From Bacteroidales bacterium (GTDB taxonomy: Bacteria > Bacteroidota > Bacteroidia > Bacteroidales > WCHB1-69): a stretch of 26,957 nucleotides of DNA. Under the pieces are notes generated by a model, which did no database searches, was not told the origin of the DNA, and saw only the letters and a program-made list of their open reading frames with translations. Shown in pieces: positions 16,257 through 24,309 of the stretch. Each line of letters opens with the position of its first letter. The stretch's first letter is position 1. The stretch is taken from contig JAFPXF010000086.1 of NCBI GenBank assembly GCA_017394765.1, positions 1 through 26,957 on the forward strand. The letters run 5' to 3'. Made by a program: the position numbers and the translations under genes.

Positions 16257-16892
16257 TTATTTTTGGAATTCATCGCATATTCCCGTGAGCGGGCACGTTT
16301 CGCAGTGAGCTTTCCGTGCAGTGCAAATGTAGCGGCCGTGCAGGAGAAGCCAGTGGTGTGCCTTGGAGACATGCTCCCGGGGAAATTGTGCCACGAGCTG
16401 TTTCTCTACCGCTTCCGGGGTGGGGGCGTCGTGGACCAGCCCCAACCGGTGCGCCACGCGGAAGACGTGCGTATCGACGGGCATGGCGGCTTGTCCAAAG
16501 GCGAAGGCGAGCACTACATTGGCTGTCTTGCGTCCCACACCGGGCAGCCGAGTGAGCTCCTCCATCGTTCCAGGCACCTCGCCGTCAAAATCCGCCACTA
16601 ACATCTTGGCCATCGCCGAGAGATGCGCCGCTTTGCTGTTGGGATAGGAAACCGACTTGATAAAGGTGAGAATCTCCTCTTCCGAGGCCTGCGACAACGC
16701 CGCAGGGGTAGGGTAGGCCTCGAAAAGCGCCGGCGTCACCATGTTGACACGCTTGTCTGTGCATTGTGCCGCCAACATGGTGGCCACCAAGAGCTGATAG
16801 GCACTTGCATAATGCAACTCCGACTGCACATCGGGCTGGTGCTCCTCGAAATAATCTACTATGAACTTGATTTTGTCTTTGCGCTTTTTCAT
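16257..16892 (-). CDS. nth: Endonuclease III (DNA glycosylase/AP lyase)
   Basis: This 211-residue base-excision repair enzyme removes oxidised pyrimidines and cleaves at abasic sites. The helix-hairpin-helix LPGVGRKTANVV carries the catalytic lysine, and the catalytic aspartate is in VDTHVFRVAHRLG. The C-terminal iron-sulphur loop reads CTARKAHCETCPLTGIC, the classical Cys-x6-Cys-x2-Cys-x5-Cys pattern for a 4Fe-4S cluster. The length is normal. Its ATG overlaps the stop codon of the LytTR gene by four bases (ATGA), so translation is probably coupled and the two are co-transcribed. It converges with the HAD phosphatase gene with only 4 bases between stops. Confidence 0.97.
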   Translation of the reverse strand: MKKRKDKIKFIVDYFEEHQPDVQSELHYASAYQLLVATMLAAQCTDKRVNMVTPALFEAYPTPAALSQASEEEILTFIKSVSYPNSKAAHLSAMAKMLVADFDGEVPGTMEELTRLPGVGRKTANVVLAFAFGQAAMPVDTHVFRVAHRLGLVHDAPTPEAVEKQLVAQFPREHVSKAHHWLLLHGRYICTARKAHCETCPLTGICDEFQK

Positions 16893-17785
16893 CGCGGATA
16901 GGTGAGATGAGAGGTTACCTTGTCCAAATAGGTCTTGGAAACGGGAATTTCAGGAATGTCCTTGTTGCCCAATTCGAGGTAAGGACCGTCCTTGTCCTTG
17001 CGCAAGAGCGTGACTTTCGCGAAGTTGACAATGTAGGAGCGGTGACAACGCACAAAACCGTGCGGTGTCAGCAGCTCCTCCTGCTTCTTCATGCTGCTGC
17101 GCAATGTGAAACGAGCTATTTCGTCTTTGGTGCTGTAATATATTTGTACATAGTTGTCAAATGCCTCGACATAGTAAATGTATTCTGTCTTGACCGAAAG
17201 TTTTAGCTCTTTTTTTTCATCGAAGAAATTAATAATATCCACATTTTCAATGGATTCAATACTCTTACCTCCAGCGTTTGATTCGGTCACATCATCGGGC
17301 GTGTCGTTTTTCAGGGCAAGCAGGCTGTCTATTGTTTTGTCGCGTTCCTTGATGCCTAAGTACAAATAGGTGATTATGGTAGGAATGAGCATGATCAGAG
17401 GCACATAGAGCACTGCGCGCGTGAATATTTCGGAAAATGGGCGTGTGTCTTTCGGGCTGAAATAGCAGCCGCAGGTATAGCATGTGGCAATCAGGACGAC
17501 TTCCAACACAATCCACGAAAAGTATTGTACGATGGTGATGCCATACTTGCGATGGATGAACGACATCAGCCAACGGCTCAATCCCAAGACCACGACGCCG
17601 CCCAATACCAGGAATACCGTGAACAGGAAAAGGTCGTAGCGCGACGCATTCTCTGTGTTGTACCACGCCCCTTGAAAAGGTGTGAATATGTTGATGAAGA
17701 TTATCGAGAAGAAGGCAACAAATATCAAATAGGAGATGACATTGTTCCTATCTATAAGATAATCAGGCATATATTTATTTATCAT
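16889..17785 (-). CDS. Membrane-bound LytTR-family transcriptional regulator
   Basis: The 298-residue protein has four predicted transmembrane helices (about 17-34, 51-74, 83-106, 121-145) and a linker with a short coiled coil (KERDKTIDSLLALKN). A LytTR DNA-binding domain follows at about 195-293 (YIYYVEAFDNYVQIYY, FVRCHRSYIVNFAKV). There is no receiver or histidine kinase domain, so the membrane part probably senses a signal directly. The frame is open upstream of the chosen start, but a TACTTTTG element at 17806-17813 makes the ATG at 17785 most likely (17770 is possible). A 20-bp tandem repeat 65-105 bases upstream of the start is a candidate binding site. nth overlaps its 3' end. Confidence 0.9.
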   Translation of the reverse strand: MINKYMPDYLIDRNNVISYLIFVAFFSIIFINIFTPFQGAWYNTENASRYDLFLFTVFLVLGGVVVLGLSRWLMSFIHRKYGITIVQYFSWIVLEVVLIATCYTCGCYFSPKDTRPFSEIFTRAVLYVPLIMLIPTIITYLYLGIKERDKTIDSLLALKNDTPDDVTESNAGGKSIESIENVDIINFFDEKKELKLSVKTEYIYYVEAFDNYVQIYYSTKDEIARFTLRSSMKKQEELLTPHGFVRCHRSYIVNFAKVTLLRKDKDGPYLELGNKDIPEIPVSKTYLDKVTSHLTYPR

Positions 17786-17805
17786 TGTCTTCAGTAAAAA
17801 GTCTG

Positions 17806-17813
17806 CAAAAGTA
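17806..17813 (-). promoter_or_regulatory. -7 promoter element of the LytTR regulator gene
   Basis: The minus strand reads TACTTTTG, a perfect -7 match 20 bases before the start codon. A -33 TTTG is not evident, which suits an activator-dependent promoter. Confidence 0.6.
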
Positions 17814-17850
17814 TAAAAAAAACGATATAAGCTGGCCACACGTCTGCAAT

Positions 17851-17890
17851 TTCGCCCCTTAATACGATATTTCGTCCCTAAATACGGGAT
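17851..17890. promoter_or_regulatory. 20-bp tandem direct repeat between the LytTR and acyl-CoA synthetase genes
   Basis: TTCGCCCCTTAATACGATAT (17851-17870) is followed directly by TTCGTCCCTAAATACGGGAT (17871-17890), with 15 of 20 positions identical. A degraded third unit (ATATCCCTTTGGACA) may follow. LytTR regulators typically bind pairs of direct repeats about two helical turns apart, and this one lies 50-90 bases upstream of the predicted LytTR start site. Autoregulation, control of the divergent gene at 17990, or both are inferred. Confidence 0.55.
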
Positions 17891-17989
17891 ATATCCCTTT
17901 GGACATGGTGTTAATCACATATTGTGAATTGTCTTGTGAAAAAGTTGTTTTTTTGCATTCCAAAACTGGTAATCAAATTATTTTAATTT

Positions 17990-19765
17990 ATGGAAAACAT
18001 AAAACGTATTTTTGACATCATGCTTCAGTATGAAGCGCGTCACCCCGAACAACAAAAGGCTCTTTCGTGTAAAGTCGATGGCGAATGGAAATACTATTCT
18101 CCTAAAGAATACAAAGATACGGCAACTATCTTAAGTTATGCTTTACTATACAAGGGCATTCGTCCCGGTGACCGCGTGGGGATCATCTCCACCAATCGTC
18201 CGGAATGGACCATCACCCAAATGGCCGTCACGCAAATCGGTGCCATCTTGGTGCCCGTTTATCCGACCATTTCCGCTGATGACTATTTGTATATATTGAA
18301 CCATAGCGGCATCAAGCTGCTGATCATGGAGGGCGCCGAAGTGATGAGGAAGATTCAGATGGTGCGTGGCAAGGTACCCGAGTTGCTGGATCTTTACACT
18401 TTCATCGACCGCAAGGATTTCCCCTATTGGGATCAGCTTTTGGAGCTTGGCCGTCAGAACCCCAACCCCGAGTTATTGCAGCAATGTCGCGATGCGGTGG
18501 ACGAGATGCAGTGTGCCATGATGATTTACACTTCCGGCACAACGGGTACGCCCAAGGGTGTCATGCTTTCTCATTTTAACTTGATGCAGCAGATTGAGCA
18601 TCTCAAGCATATCCCGGCCAAGTGGTCCAAAAAAGCCCTGAGTTTCCTGCCGATGTGTCATGCCTACGAAAACATGCTGGTGATTCTTTATCAGTATTTG
18701 GGAATGACTGTGTATTATGTGCAGAATCTGGCTGCCATCCAAAGCTCCATCAAAGAGGTTCATCCTACCATGATGTCAGCCGTACCCCGTGTTTTCGAGA
18801 AGTTTTACGAAGGTATTGTCAAAAACGGTAAGGCACAGAAAGGGTTGGCGCAAAAGATTTTCTTCTGGGCGGTCAAGATCGCGCGTGAGTATGTGATTGA
18901 GGACAGCGAGCGTTCCTGGTGGTACAACTGCAAGCATGCCGTGGCCGACAAGTTGATCTATAGCAAAATACGTCAGGGGCTCGGCATCGAGAGGTTCGAC
19001 ATTTTCGTTTCGGGTGCCGCCTCCCTGCAACCGCAGCTCTGTTCCTTCTTCTCTGCCATCGGCATGCCCGTGTTCGAGGGTTACGGCATGACGGAGACCT
19101 CCCCTGTGATTGCTGTCTCCTGCCGCGAAAAGTACGGTCGTGAGGCCAATACAGTGGGCTTCCCGTTGGGCGGCGTCGAAATCGCCATCACCCCCGATGG
19201 CGAAGTCATTTGCCGTGGTCACAATGTCATGATGGGCTATTACAAAGACGAAGAACTCACCAAAGAGATCATCGACAAGGACGGCTGGCTGCATACCGGC
19301 GATTTGGGCCGTTTCACCACCAAGGGGCAATTGGTGCTCACAGGCCGCAAGAAGAACCTGTTCAAGACCTCGCAAGGCAAGTATGTGAACCCGCAACTGA
19401 TTGAAGACATGCTCGTCCGCTCCCGTTTTATCGAGCAGGTGGTGGTGGTCGGCGAAAACCAGAAGTTCGCCGCCGCGCTCATCATCCCCGACTACGAGTT
19501 CCTCAAGTGCTGGTGCGAGCGTCATGACGTGAAATACACGACCAAGGAGGAGATGGCTCAGAATCCTCAAATAATGCAGCGTGTCAAGAAAGAGATCGAC
19601 AAGTGCAACCAGGAACTCGGCAAAGCGGAAAACGTCATGAAATTTGTTTTGATCACTGATGAATGGACGCAAGCCAACGGCTTTTTGACCCCGACGTTGA
19701 AAATCAAGCGCAACAAGGTGCTGGCCGACTACGTCGAAACCATCAACCGGATTTACGAACAGTAA
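17990..19765 (+). CDS. Long-chain fatty acid--CoA ligase (AMP-forming)
   Basis: This 591-residue adenylate-forming enzyme activates fatty acids to acyl-CoA with ATP, for phospholipid synthesis or degradation. The P-loop signature is MIYTSGTTGTPKGVMLSH near residues 178-195. The A5 motif is GYGMTETSPVIA, the hinge region is DGWLHTGDLG, and TGRKKNLFKTSQGKYVNP supplies the catalytic lysine region. The length and the internal WWYNCKHAVADKLIYSKIRQGLG insert match the long FAA1/FadD15-type branch. There is no signal peptide. The gene starts at an A/T-rich ATG, is divergent from the LytTR regulator across a repeat-bearing region, and ends at a strong terminator. No clear -7 element was found for it. 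Confidence 0.95.
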   Translation: MENIKRIFDIMLQYEARHPEQQKALSCKVDGEWKYYSPKEYKDTATILSYALLYKGIRPGDRVGIISTNRPEWTITQMAVTQIGAILVPVYPTISADDYLYILNHSGIKLLIMEGAEVMRKIQMVRGKVPELLDLYTFIDRKDFPYWDQLLELGRQNPNPELLQQCRDAVDEMQCAMMIYTSGTTGTPKGVMLSHFNLMQQIEHLKHIPAKWSKKALSFLPMCHAYENMLVILYQYLGMTVYYVQNLAAIQSSIKEVHPTMMSAVPRVFEKFYEGIVKNGKAQKGLAQKIFFWAVKIAREYVIEDSERSWWYNCKHAVADKLIYSKIRQGLGIERFDIFVSGAASLQPQLCSFFSAIGMPVFEGYGMTETSPVIAVSCREKYGREANTVGFPLGGVEIAITPDGEVICRGHNVMMGYYKDEELTKEIIDKDGWLHTGDLGRFTTKGQLVLTGRKKNLFKTSQGKYVNPQLIEDMLVRSRFIEQVVVVGENQKFAAALIIPDYEFLKCWCERHDVKYTTKEEMAQNPQIMQRVKKEIDKCNQELGKAENVMKFVLITDEWTQANGFLTPTLKIKRNKVLADYVETINRIYEQ

Positions 19766-19796
19766 AAAAAACGCGGTTTTCACCGCGTTTTTTATT
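19766..19796. terminator. Bidirectional intrinsic terminator
   Basis: AAACGCGG (19769-19776) pairs perfectly with CCGCGTTT (19783-19790) around TTTTCA. An A run precedes the stem and a T run follows it. It lies between the acyl-CoA synthetase and the convergent glycosyltransferase gene, whose stop codon is within the T run, so it can serve both. Confidence 0.92.
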
Positions 19797-20526
19797 TAAG
19801 GTATTTTTTCGAGAAACAGTTGTATTTCAGAATACAGTACAGGGTGCGCACACCGTCTTTCCACCCGATTTTCTTGCCTTCGGCGTAGGTGCGGCCGTAG
19901 TAGGAGATGGGCACCTCGTAGATGCGGATGTGCTCCTTCTTGGCCATGCGGGCAAGTTTTGCGGTGACTTCCGGTTCGAAGCCGAAGCGTTTCTCCTGAA
20001 GATAAAGGCGCTTGAAGATGTCGGCGCGTGCCATCTTGTAGCAGGTCTCCATGTCGGTGAGATTCAGGTTGGTGAACCAATTGGAAACGCGGGTGAGCAG
20101 TTTGTTGCCTTTGGTGTGCCAGTAGAAGAGGATGCGGTGCGGAGTGCCTCCAAGGTAGCGGGAACCGTAAACCACATCGGCAAATCCTAGGATGACGGGC
20201 TTGAGTAGGAGGTTGTACTCTTCGGGATCATACTCAAGGTCTGCATCTTGGATGATGATATAATCTCCGGTGCTGTCTGCAATGCCGCGGTGCAGCGCCG
20301 CACCCTTGCCCATGTTGCAGGGCTGGTCGTAATAGCGGATCTCTGCTTCTGGATGGGCATTGGCGTATGCCGCAATAACCTCTGCCGAGTTGTCGGAAGA
20401 GCCGTCGTTGACCAAAACAAGTTCCTTTTTGATGTCGTTGATCAGTTTGACGGCCAGCACTTTGTCCAAAATGGCGGTGATGGTCGAGGCCTCGTTGTAA
20501 ACCGGAATGACGATGGATAGTTTCAT
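19792..20526 (-). CDS. Family 2 glycosyltransferase, dolichol-phosphate-mannose-synthase-like
   Basis: The 244-residue protein has the GT-A fold of GT2. It starts [16 protein letters not shown], then has [11 protein letters not shown], a donor-site segment [13 protein letters not shown], and the metal-binding [11 protein letters not shown] (DxD-type). [29 protein letters not shown] near the end is typical of the polyprenyl-phosphate sugar transferase branch (DPM1-like). No C-terminal membrane helices are present, so it is a soluble or peripheral enzyme on the cytoplasmic face. The open frame extends far upstream into the flippase gene, but the ATG at 20526 matches the family start. It lies 11 bases downstream of the flippase in an operon, which suggests envelope glycan or lipid-linked sugar assembly. 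Confidence 0.93.
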   Translation of the reverse strand: MKLSIVIPVYNEASTITAILDKVLAVKLINDIKKELVLVNDGSSDNSAEVIAAYANAHPEAEIRYYDQPCNMGKGAALHRGIADSTGDYIIIQDADLEYDPEEYNLLLKPVILGFADVVYGSRYLGGTPHRILFYWHTKGNKLLTRVSNWFTNLNLTDMETCYKMARADIFKRLYLQEKRFGFEPEVTAKLARMAKKEHIRIYEVPISYYGRTYAEGKKIGWKDGVRTLYCILKYNCFSKKYLK

Positions 20527-20537
20527 CTTTTTCTTTA

Positions 20538-21854
20538 TTAGGATTGTTTTTGCTTGATATTTTTCAATTTTTCTTGGATAATCGACTTGAAGAGGAATCT
20601 GTCTTCTCGCGAAATGAGGAATTCGCTGGCATGAGGATGGAACATCTTGATGAAAACGATGAGTGAGATGAGCAGCGAGGATCCGTATGCGCAGGAGGAT
20701 ATCCATCCGGCAGTCTGGAGCGCATGCAGTGTGCCGACTTCCGTGGCCCGTGGTATGAGTGTGAGCCCCAGCACAGCGGTCACGGTGAGTCCCGTGACGG
20801 AGCTGACGGCGTTGACCCAATATTTACCGTGGCCGGAGAAGTGGTGGGTGAGGATGGATGTGCAGGAGAGGCATAAGATACCCGGCAGCAAGCTGCAAAT
20901 GACGGGCTTCGAAAGAACGAATTCGGGACCAAATATCCAACCCAGCACAGAGGCCGGCAGCAGGAGCAGGCAGATTACCGCGAACAATGCGAACAGGAAT
21001 ACAATTTTTAACAAGTTGATTGTTAGTTTTTTATCGTACTCTTCGTCCGTGCTGTTGGAGATGCGTGCGTATTGCACCACGCTGATGCTGCGCGGGAAAA
21101 TCCAGACGGCCTCGGAAATGCGGGTGCCCAGTTCGTAAATGCCCACGGATTCGCGTCCGATGAAGTTCTCGATGAAATAGTAGTTGAGCCGGTAGGTGAG
21201 CAGCTGCGTGAGATTGGCCAGCTGGTTCCAAAAGCCTAACTTGAACATCTCCTTGAAAAGTGCCCCGATGTTTCCGAAGTCGGGATGATCCACGCGCTTG
21301 CCGATATAGAAACAGGTTCCGATGGTGGGCAGGAGGTACGACAAGATGTAGGCACACAGGTAGATGCGTATGTCGGGCGTGAGATGTGCCAGACGGAATA
21401 CGAGCAGCGCACCGCCCATGAGCAGGAACAGCAGCGAGGCTTGGGATAGTTGGAAGATGTTGAAGGTGCGGATGTCCTCCTTGCCCTGCATGACGCAGGT
21501 GTGGATGCTATATACGCTGTCCACCAGCGTCATGATGATCAGGTAGATCATGTATTCTTTGGGCACCAAGTCCAGCAGGTACAGGACGACGAGGCCGGCC
21601 GCGTTGCTGAACAGTGCCCAGGTATATGAGAGGAACAGCAACTGAAACAGTTTCTTCTGCGGGGTGAGATAGACCAATGTGGTGCCGCCGCAAAAGTTGG
21701 CCAGCACCTGCAAAAGCGCCAATCCCAAGATGACCAGGGCAATGGTGCCCGTACCCTCGGCACCAAACGAGTTGGTGTTCAAGATGACCACCAACAGCAT
21801 GATGAAGGTGGCGAAAACCTTGGTGAAGAGGGTGCTGAGAATCTTGTCGGTCAT
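20538..21854 (-). CDS. Polysaccharide flippase-like membrane protein (Wzx/MATE-type fold)
   Basis: The 438-residue protein contains about 12 hydrophobic segments and conserved-looking polar loops such as [30 protein letters not shown] and [29 protein letters not shown]. This is the pattern of the MOP superfamily exporters that flip lipid-linked sugars across the inner membrane. It begins with [36 protein letters not shown]. The longer open frame upstream (MRDAFF) crosses the -7 element and is not used. The downstream gene encodes a GT2 enzyme, which supports a role in surface glycan export. The exact substrate is unknown and no polymerase gene is adjacent. Confidence 0.88.
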   Translation of the reverse strand: MTDKILSTLFTKVFATFIMLLVVILNTNSFGAEGTGTIALVILGLALLQVLANFCGGTTLVYLTPQKKLFQLLFLSYTWALFSNAAGLVVLYLLDLVPKEYMIYLIIMTLVDSVYSIHTCVMQGKEDIRTFNIFQLSQASLLFLLMGGALLVFRLAHLTPDIRIYLCAYILSYLLPTIGTCFYIGKRVDHPDFGNIGALFKEMFKLGFWNQLANLTQLLTYRLNYYFIENFIGRESVGIYELGTRISEAVWIFPRSISVVQYARISNSTDEEYDKKLTINLLKIVFLFALFAVICLLLLPASVLGWIFGPEFVLSKPVICSLLPGILCLSCTSILTHHFSGHGKYWVNAVSSVTGLTVTAVLGLTLIPRATEVGTLHALQTAGWISSCAYGSSLLISLIVFIKMFHPHASEFLISREDRFLFKSIIQEKLKNIKQKQS

Positions 21855-21871
21855 TTTTTTGAAACAAAGTG

Positions 21872-21900
21872 CAAAGATAGTAAAAAAAGCGTCTCGCAAA
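21872..21900 (-). promoter_or_regulatory. Promoter of the flippase-glycosyltransferase operon
   Basis: On the minus strand TATCTTTG (21872-21879) matches -7. TTTG (21897-21900) lies 17 bases upstream, slightly closer than the usual 19-21. The start codon is 18 bases downstream of the -7 element. Confidence 0.6.
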
Positions 21901-21968
21901 CGAGTCCTGTTTTAGGGGATTTTTTGTCGGGTGCTTAGCATGACACTGCTGAGCACCGCTAATTTTTG

Positions 21969-21976
21969 TATTTTTG
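21969..21976 (+). promoter_or_regulatory. -7 promoter element of the P-loop ATPase gene
   Basis: TATTTTTG lies 12 bases before the ATG at 21989 and 21 bases before the alternative ATG at 21998. The transcript is therefore almost leaderless if the first ATG is used. Confidence 0.6.
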
Positions 21977-21988
21977 CAGCTGCTAAAA

Positions 21989-22624
21989 ATGTCCCTTATG
22001 ATTACAAAAATCGTCCTTACCGGCGGTCCTTGTGCCGGCAAGACCACCACGACGGAACGCATCGAGGAGGTCTTCTCCAAATTGGGCTATGCCGTGTTCT
22101 CGCTTCCAGAGGCGGCAACCCTCTTTATCAACGCGGGTGCCGATTTCTTGACCCAAGACCGGCATCTCTATTTCGAGACCGAAAAAAACATGCTGACCTT
22201 TTTGTTGCAGATGGAGGACTCCTTTTACCGGATTGCGGAGGCCACTGGCAAACCGGCTTTGGTCATCAACGATCGCGGGGCGATGGACATTTCTGCCTAT
22301 ATGACACCTGAAGACTGGAAGCGTCTTCTCGCTTCAGTCAACTTGACGGAAGAGGACTTGTTGGCGCGATACAAGGCGGTTTTTCACCTCTGCACCAGTG
22401 CCAAGGGCGCTCCGAACAGTTACACGCTGAGCAACAATTCCGCTCGCATGGAGACCATTGAGGAGGCTGTGTCGGTGGATGATAATCTCATCCGTGCTTG
22501 GCAGTCACATCCTAATCTCCACATTATCGAGTCGGAGGAGTTTGTCAAGGACAAGATCGACAAAGTGCTGACAGGTATCGCGCACGAGTTGGGCATCCAC
22601 GAAACAGTCACCTTCGACATCTGA
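21989..22624 (+). CDS. P-loop ATPase/kinase of the AAA_28 (NadR/Ttd14-like) type
   Basis: The 211-residue protein opens with Walker A in IVLTGGPCAGKTTTTERIEEV. EAATLFINAGADFLTQ follows, then FEILND-type Walker B read as LVINDRGAMDISAYM, in the style of nucleoside-kinase-like P-loop proteins. A lid-like segment follows with SNNSARMETIEEAVSVDDNLIRAW, and the C-terminal part is helical. Members of this group include the ribosylnicotinamide kinase domain of NadR and the Ttd14 N-terminal domain. The phosphate acceptor here is unknown. The ATG at 21989 is preceded by an A run; 21998 is also possible. The gene converges with the Omp85 gene, 3 bases between stops. Confidence 0.82.
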   Translation: MSLMITKIVLTGGPCAGKTTTTERIEEVFSKLGYAVFSLPEAATLFINAGADFLTQDRHLYFETEKNMLTFLLQMEDSFYRIAEATGKPALVINDRGAMDISAYMTPEDWKRLLASVNLTEEDLLARYKAVFHLCTSAKGAPNSYTLSNNSARMETIEEAVSVDDNLIRAWQSHPNLHIIESEEFVKDKIDKVLTGIAHELGIHETVTFDI

Positions 22625-22627
22625 TCC

Positions 22628-24082
22628 TCAGAAATCGACTTTTACGCCGAAATGGATAATCCCCCTTTTTAGGGAGATGGGATTCTTCATTTGTCGTCCC
22701 AAGGCGTATTCCAAATAAAATGTACCCGAGCGGACGGCGAAATTGACGCCGGCACCGAACCCGAAGGGCGTGTCGTGGAGATAACGCTTTGTTAGTTGTT
22801 GCTCATAAATGCCGCCGTCGAAGAAGAGGTGAACGAAAGATTTTTTGGCAAAAATCAGTCGCACTTCCATGGAATACAACCAGTAGGTGCTGGCAATCAA
22901 TTCGTTGGGGTTGAAACCGCGGATGAAGTCCACGCCTGCGATTTTGAAGAGCTCGTTCTCGCCATGTGGTCCTGAGAGCAGCGAGCCAGCTTGAGTCCGG
23001 GGAACGAGCACCCAGCGTTTGCCGAGCGGGATGTATCCGCGCACATCCCCCGTGATGCGATAGGACCCGTTGACCTCCGGCTCCTGTCCATCGCCGGATT
23101 CGTTGCCGTTTGCGCGAAGAAGCCGGCTCCCGGCGGAAAGGTCTGCGCTGATATCGAAACCGCGTCGGGGATTGTACAGGTAGTCCAGCTTCCGGTATCG
23201 CATTCGAAGTCCATAGAGTGTCTTGCGATAGTTCGTATATAGGCTCTCGCTGCCGGATGACGGCGTCTCGGAATGGAGCACTGTGGAATTCTCGAAGTTG
23301 AAATAAGGCTCTATGTGGCTGTTGTTGATAAACGAGTAGGGGATGCCTGCCTGCATGGAGACGGTGGTGTAGGAGGTGTCTTGCTTGTCAAGGGAGAAGG
23401 CGCCGTTGATGCCGAAACGGGTGCGGAAAAGATAGGGGAAGCGGACGGAGAGATTGATTTTTTGTGAGCGGCGACCGTAGCCGTTCCAGTCTATCAATAT
23501 GCTTTCACCCAAATGGAAAAGGTTGCGCAACGCCAAGTCGAGTTCGCCATGGAAGGAAATTTTCCCGGTGCGCTCGTCGGTGGGCACTATGCCGAGATAC
23601 CCGTCGAAACGACTGGCTTGTCGCTTGTCAAGATAGACGTATAAGTAGGCTTTGTCCTTGACAAAAGAGACATCGGCATCACGGAGGACTGTGGTGTAGG
23701 GCAGCTCCTCCAGCTTCTGGCGGGCTTGTCGCATGAGTTGCTCCTGATAGGGCTTTCCGCGCTTCAAGCCGAGGTAGGGATAGAGAAACCCTGGCGCCAA
23801 CTTCACGTCACCCTTGACCACAATGGAGTCGAAGGTGACAAACAGATTGGTGTCGATGACGATGCGCGGGGTGAAGTCGCCTGCGTCGGGATTGGTACTT
23901 TGCAGCGAGACGGTGGCAAACGGATATCCGTGATTTTCAAAGTAAAAGAGCAGATTTTCAGCAAGTTGCGGATAATTGTCCAATCGGATGGGATCGGGGA
24001 TTTTGGGCGGATTACGTTGGGCAAAAAGCCCGGCATGAACCGTCAAAAAGAGCAATATGATATTTAAGAATTTAAATCTCAA
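22628..24082 (-). CDS. Omp85-superfamily outer-membrane protein (BamA/TamA-like)
   Basis: The 484-residue protein has a signal peptide (FLNIILLFLTVHAGLFAQ). One or two POTRA-like domains follow at about 30-150: FDSIVVKGDVKLAPGFLYPYLGLKRGKPYQEQ, then LPYTTVLRDADVSFV. A 16-strand-type barrel region contains the family's VDFIRGF motif (loop 6) and ends in GVKVDF with the terminal phenylalanine typical of outer-membrane insertion. The length is shorter than full BamA (about 800), so it resembles small surface-antigen/TamA-like members that may assemble or translocate specific proteins or lipids. The only in-frame start is a TTG: the nearest upstream ATG is out of frame. The gene is divergent from the small lipoprotein gene. 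Confidence 0.9.
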   Translation of the reverse strand: MRFKFLNIILLFLTVHAGLFAQRNPPKIPDPIRLDNYPQLAENLLFYFENHGYPFATVSLQSTNPDAGDFTPRIVIDTNLFVTFDSIVVKGDVKLAPGFLYPYLGLKRGKPYQEQLMRQARQKLEELPYTTVLRDADVSFVKDKAYLYVYLDKRQASRFDGYLGIVPTDERTGKISFHGELDLALRNLFHLGESILIDWNGYGRRSQKINLSVRFPYLFRTRFGINGAFSLDKQDTSYTTVSMQAGIPYSFINNSHIEPYFNFENSTVLHSETPSSGSESLYTNYRKTLYGLRMRYRKLDYLYNPRRGFDISADLSAGSRLLRANGNESGDGQEPEVNGSYRITGDVRGYIPLGKRWVLVPRTQAGSLLSGPHGENELFKIAGVDFIRGFNPNELIASTYWLYSMEVRLIFAKKSFVHLFFDGGIYEQQLTKRYLHDTPFGFGAGVNFAVRSGTFYLEYALGRQMKNPISLKRGIIHFGVKVDF

Positions 24083-24132
24083 CTGTTTATAAAATAAATT
24101 TACAAAACATCCGTTAGTGTTTTAATTTTAAG

Positions 24133-24140
24133 TACTTTTG
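24133..24140 (+). promoter_or_regulatory. -7 promoter element of the small lipoprotein gene
   Basis: TACTTTTG matches the -7 consensus and lies 24 bases before the ATG at 24165. Transcription from it could cover both the small lipoprotein and the beta-barrel gene 10 bases downstream. Confidence 0.65.
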
Positions 24141-24164
24141 CAAACTTTAAATTCAATAACGAAA

Positions 24165-24299
24165 ATGAAAAAGAATATTGTATTGGGTTTCCTCTTTTTT
24201 TGCGCCATTGTAATCTTTGCCGCCTGCGAGACTCAGAGCAAATGTGCTGCTTACGGTCACTATAAGTGTTATTCCGTGTCTGAGGAAGTGTCCAAATAG
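24165..24299 (+). CDS. 44-residue small lipoprotein of the CxAYG type
   Basis: This 44-residue frame is easily missed. It begins MKKNIVLGFLFFCAIVIFAAC, a lipoprotein signal with lipobox FAAC at the end of the hydrophobic core. The mature peptide of about 24 residues (CETQSKCAAYGHYKCYSVSEE and so on) contains a CAAYG turn and three cysteines counting the lipidated one. Similar C-A-Y-G short lipoproteins recur in Bacteroidetes with unknown function. The start has an A-rich context (ATAACGAAA) and a -7 element 24 bases upstream. The beta-barrel gene follows after 10 bases on the same strand, indicating an operon. Confidence 0.78.
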   Translation: MKKNIVLGFLFFCAIVIFAACETQSKCAAYGHYKCYSVSEEVSK

Positions 24300-24309
24300 A
24301 CAACTTACG

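Noticed and set aside
18776..19783. A 335-codon minus-strand frame over the acyl-CoA synthetase
   Set aside because: Antisense shadow of a complete enzyme. It also runs through the terminator.
24217..24309. N-terminal extension of the beta-barrel protein
   Set aside because: It overlaps the small lipoprotein gene, and the signal peptide begins at the ATG at 24310.
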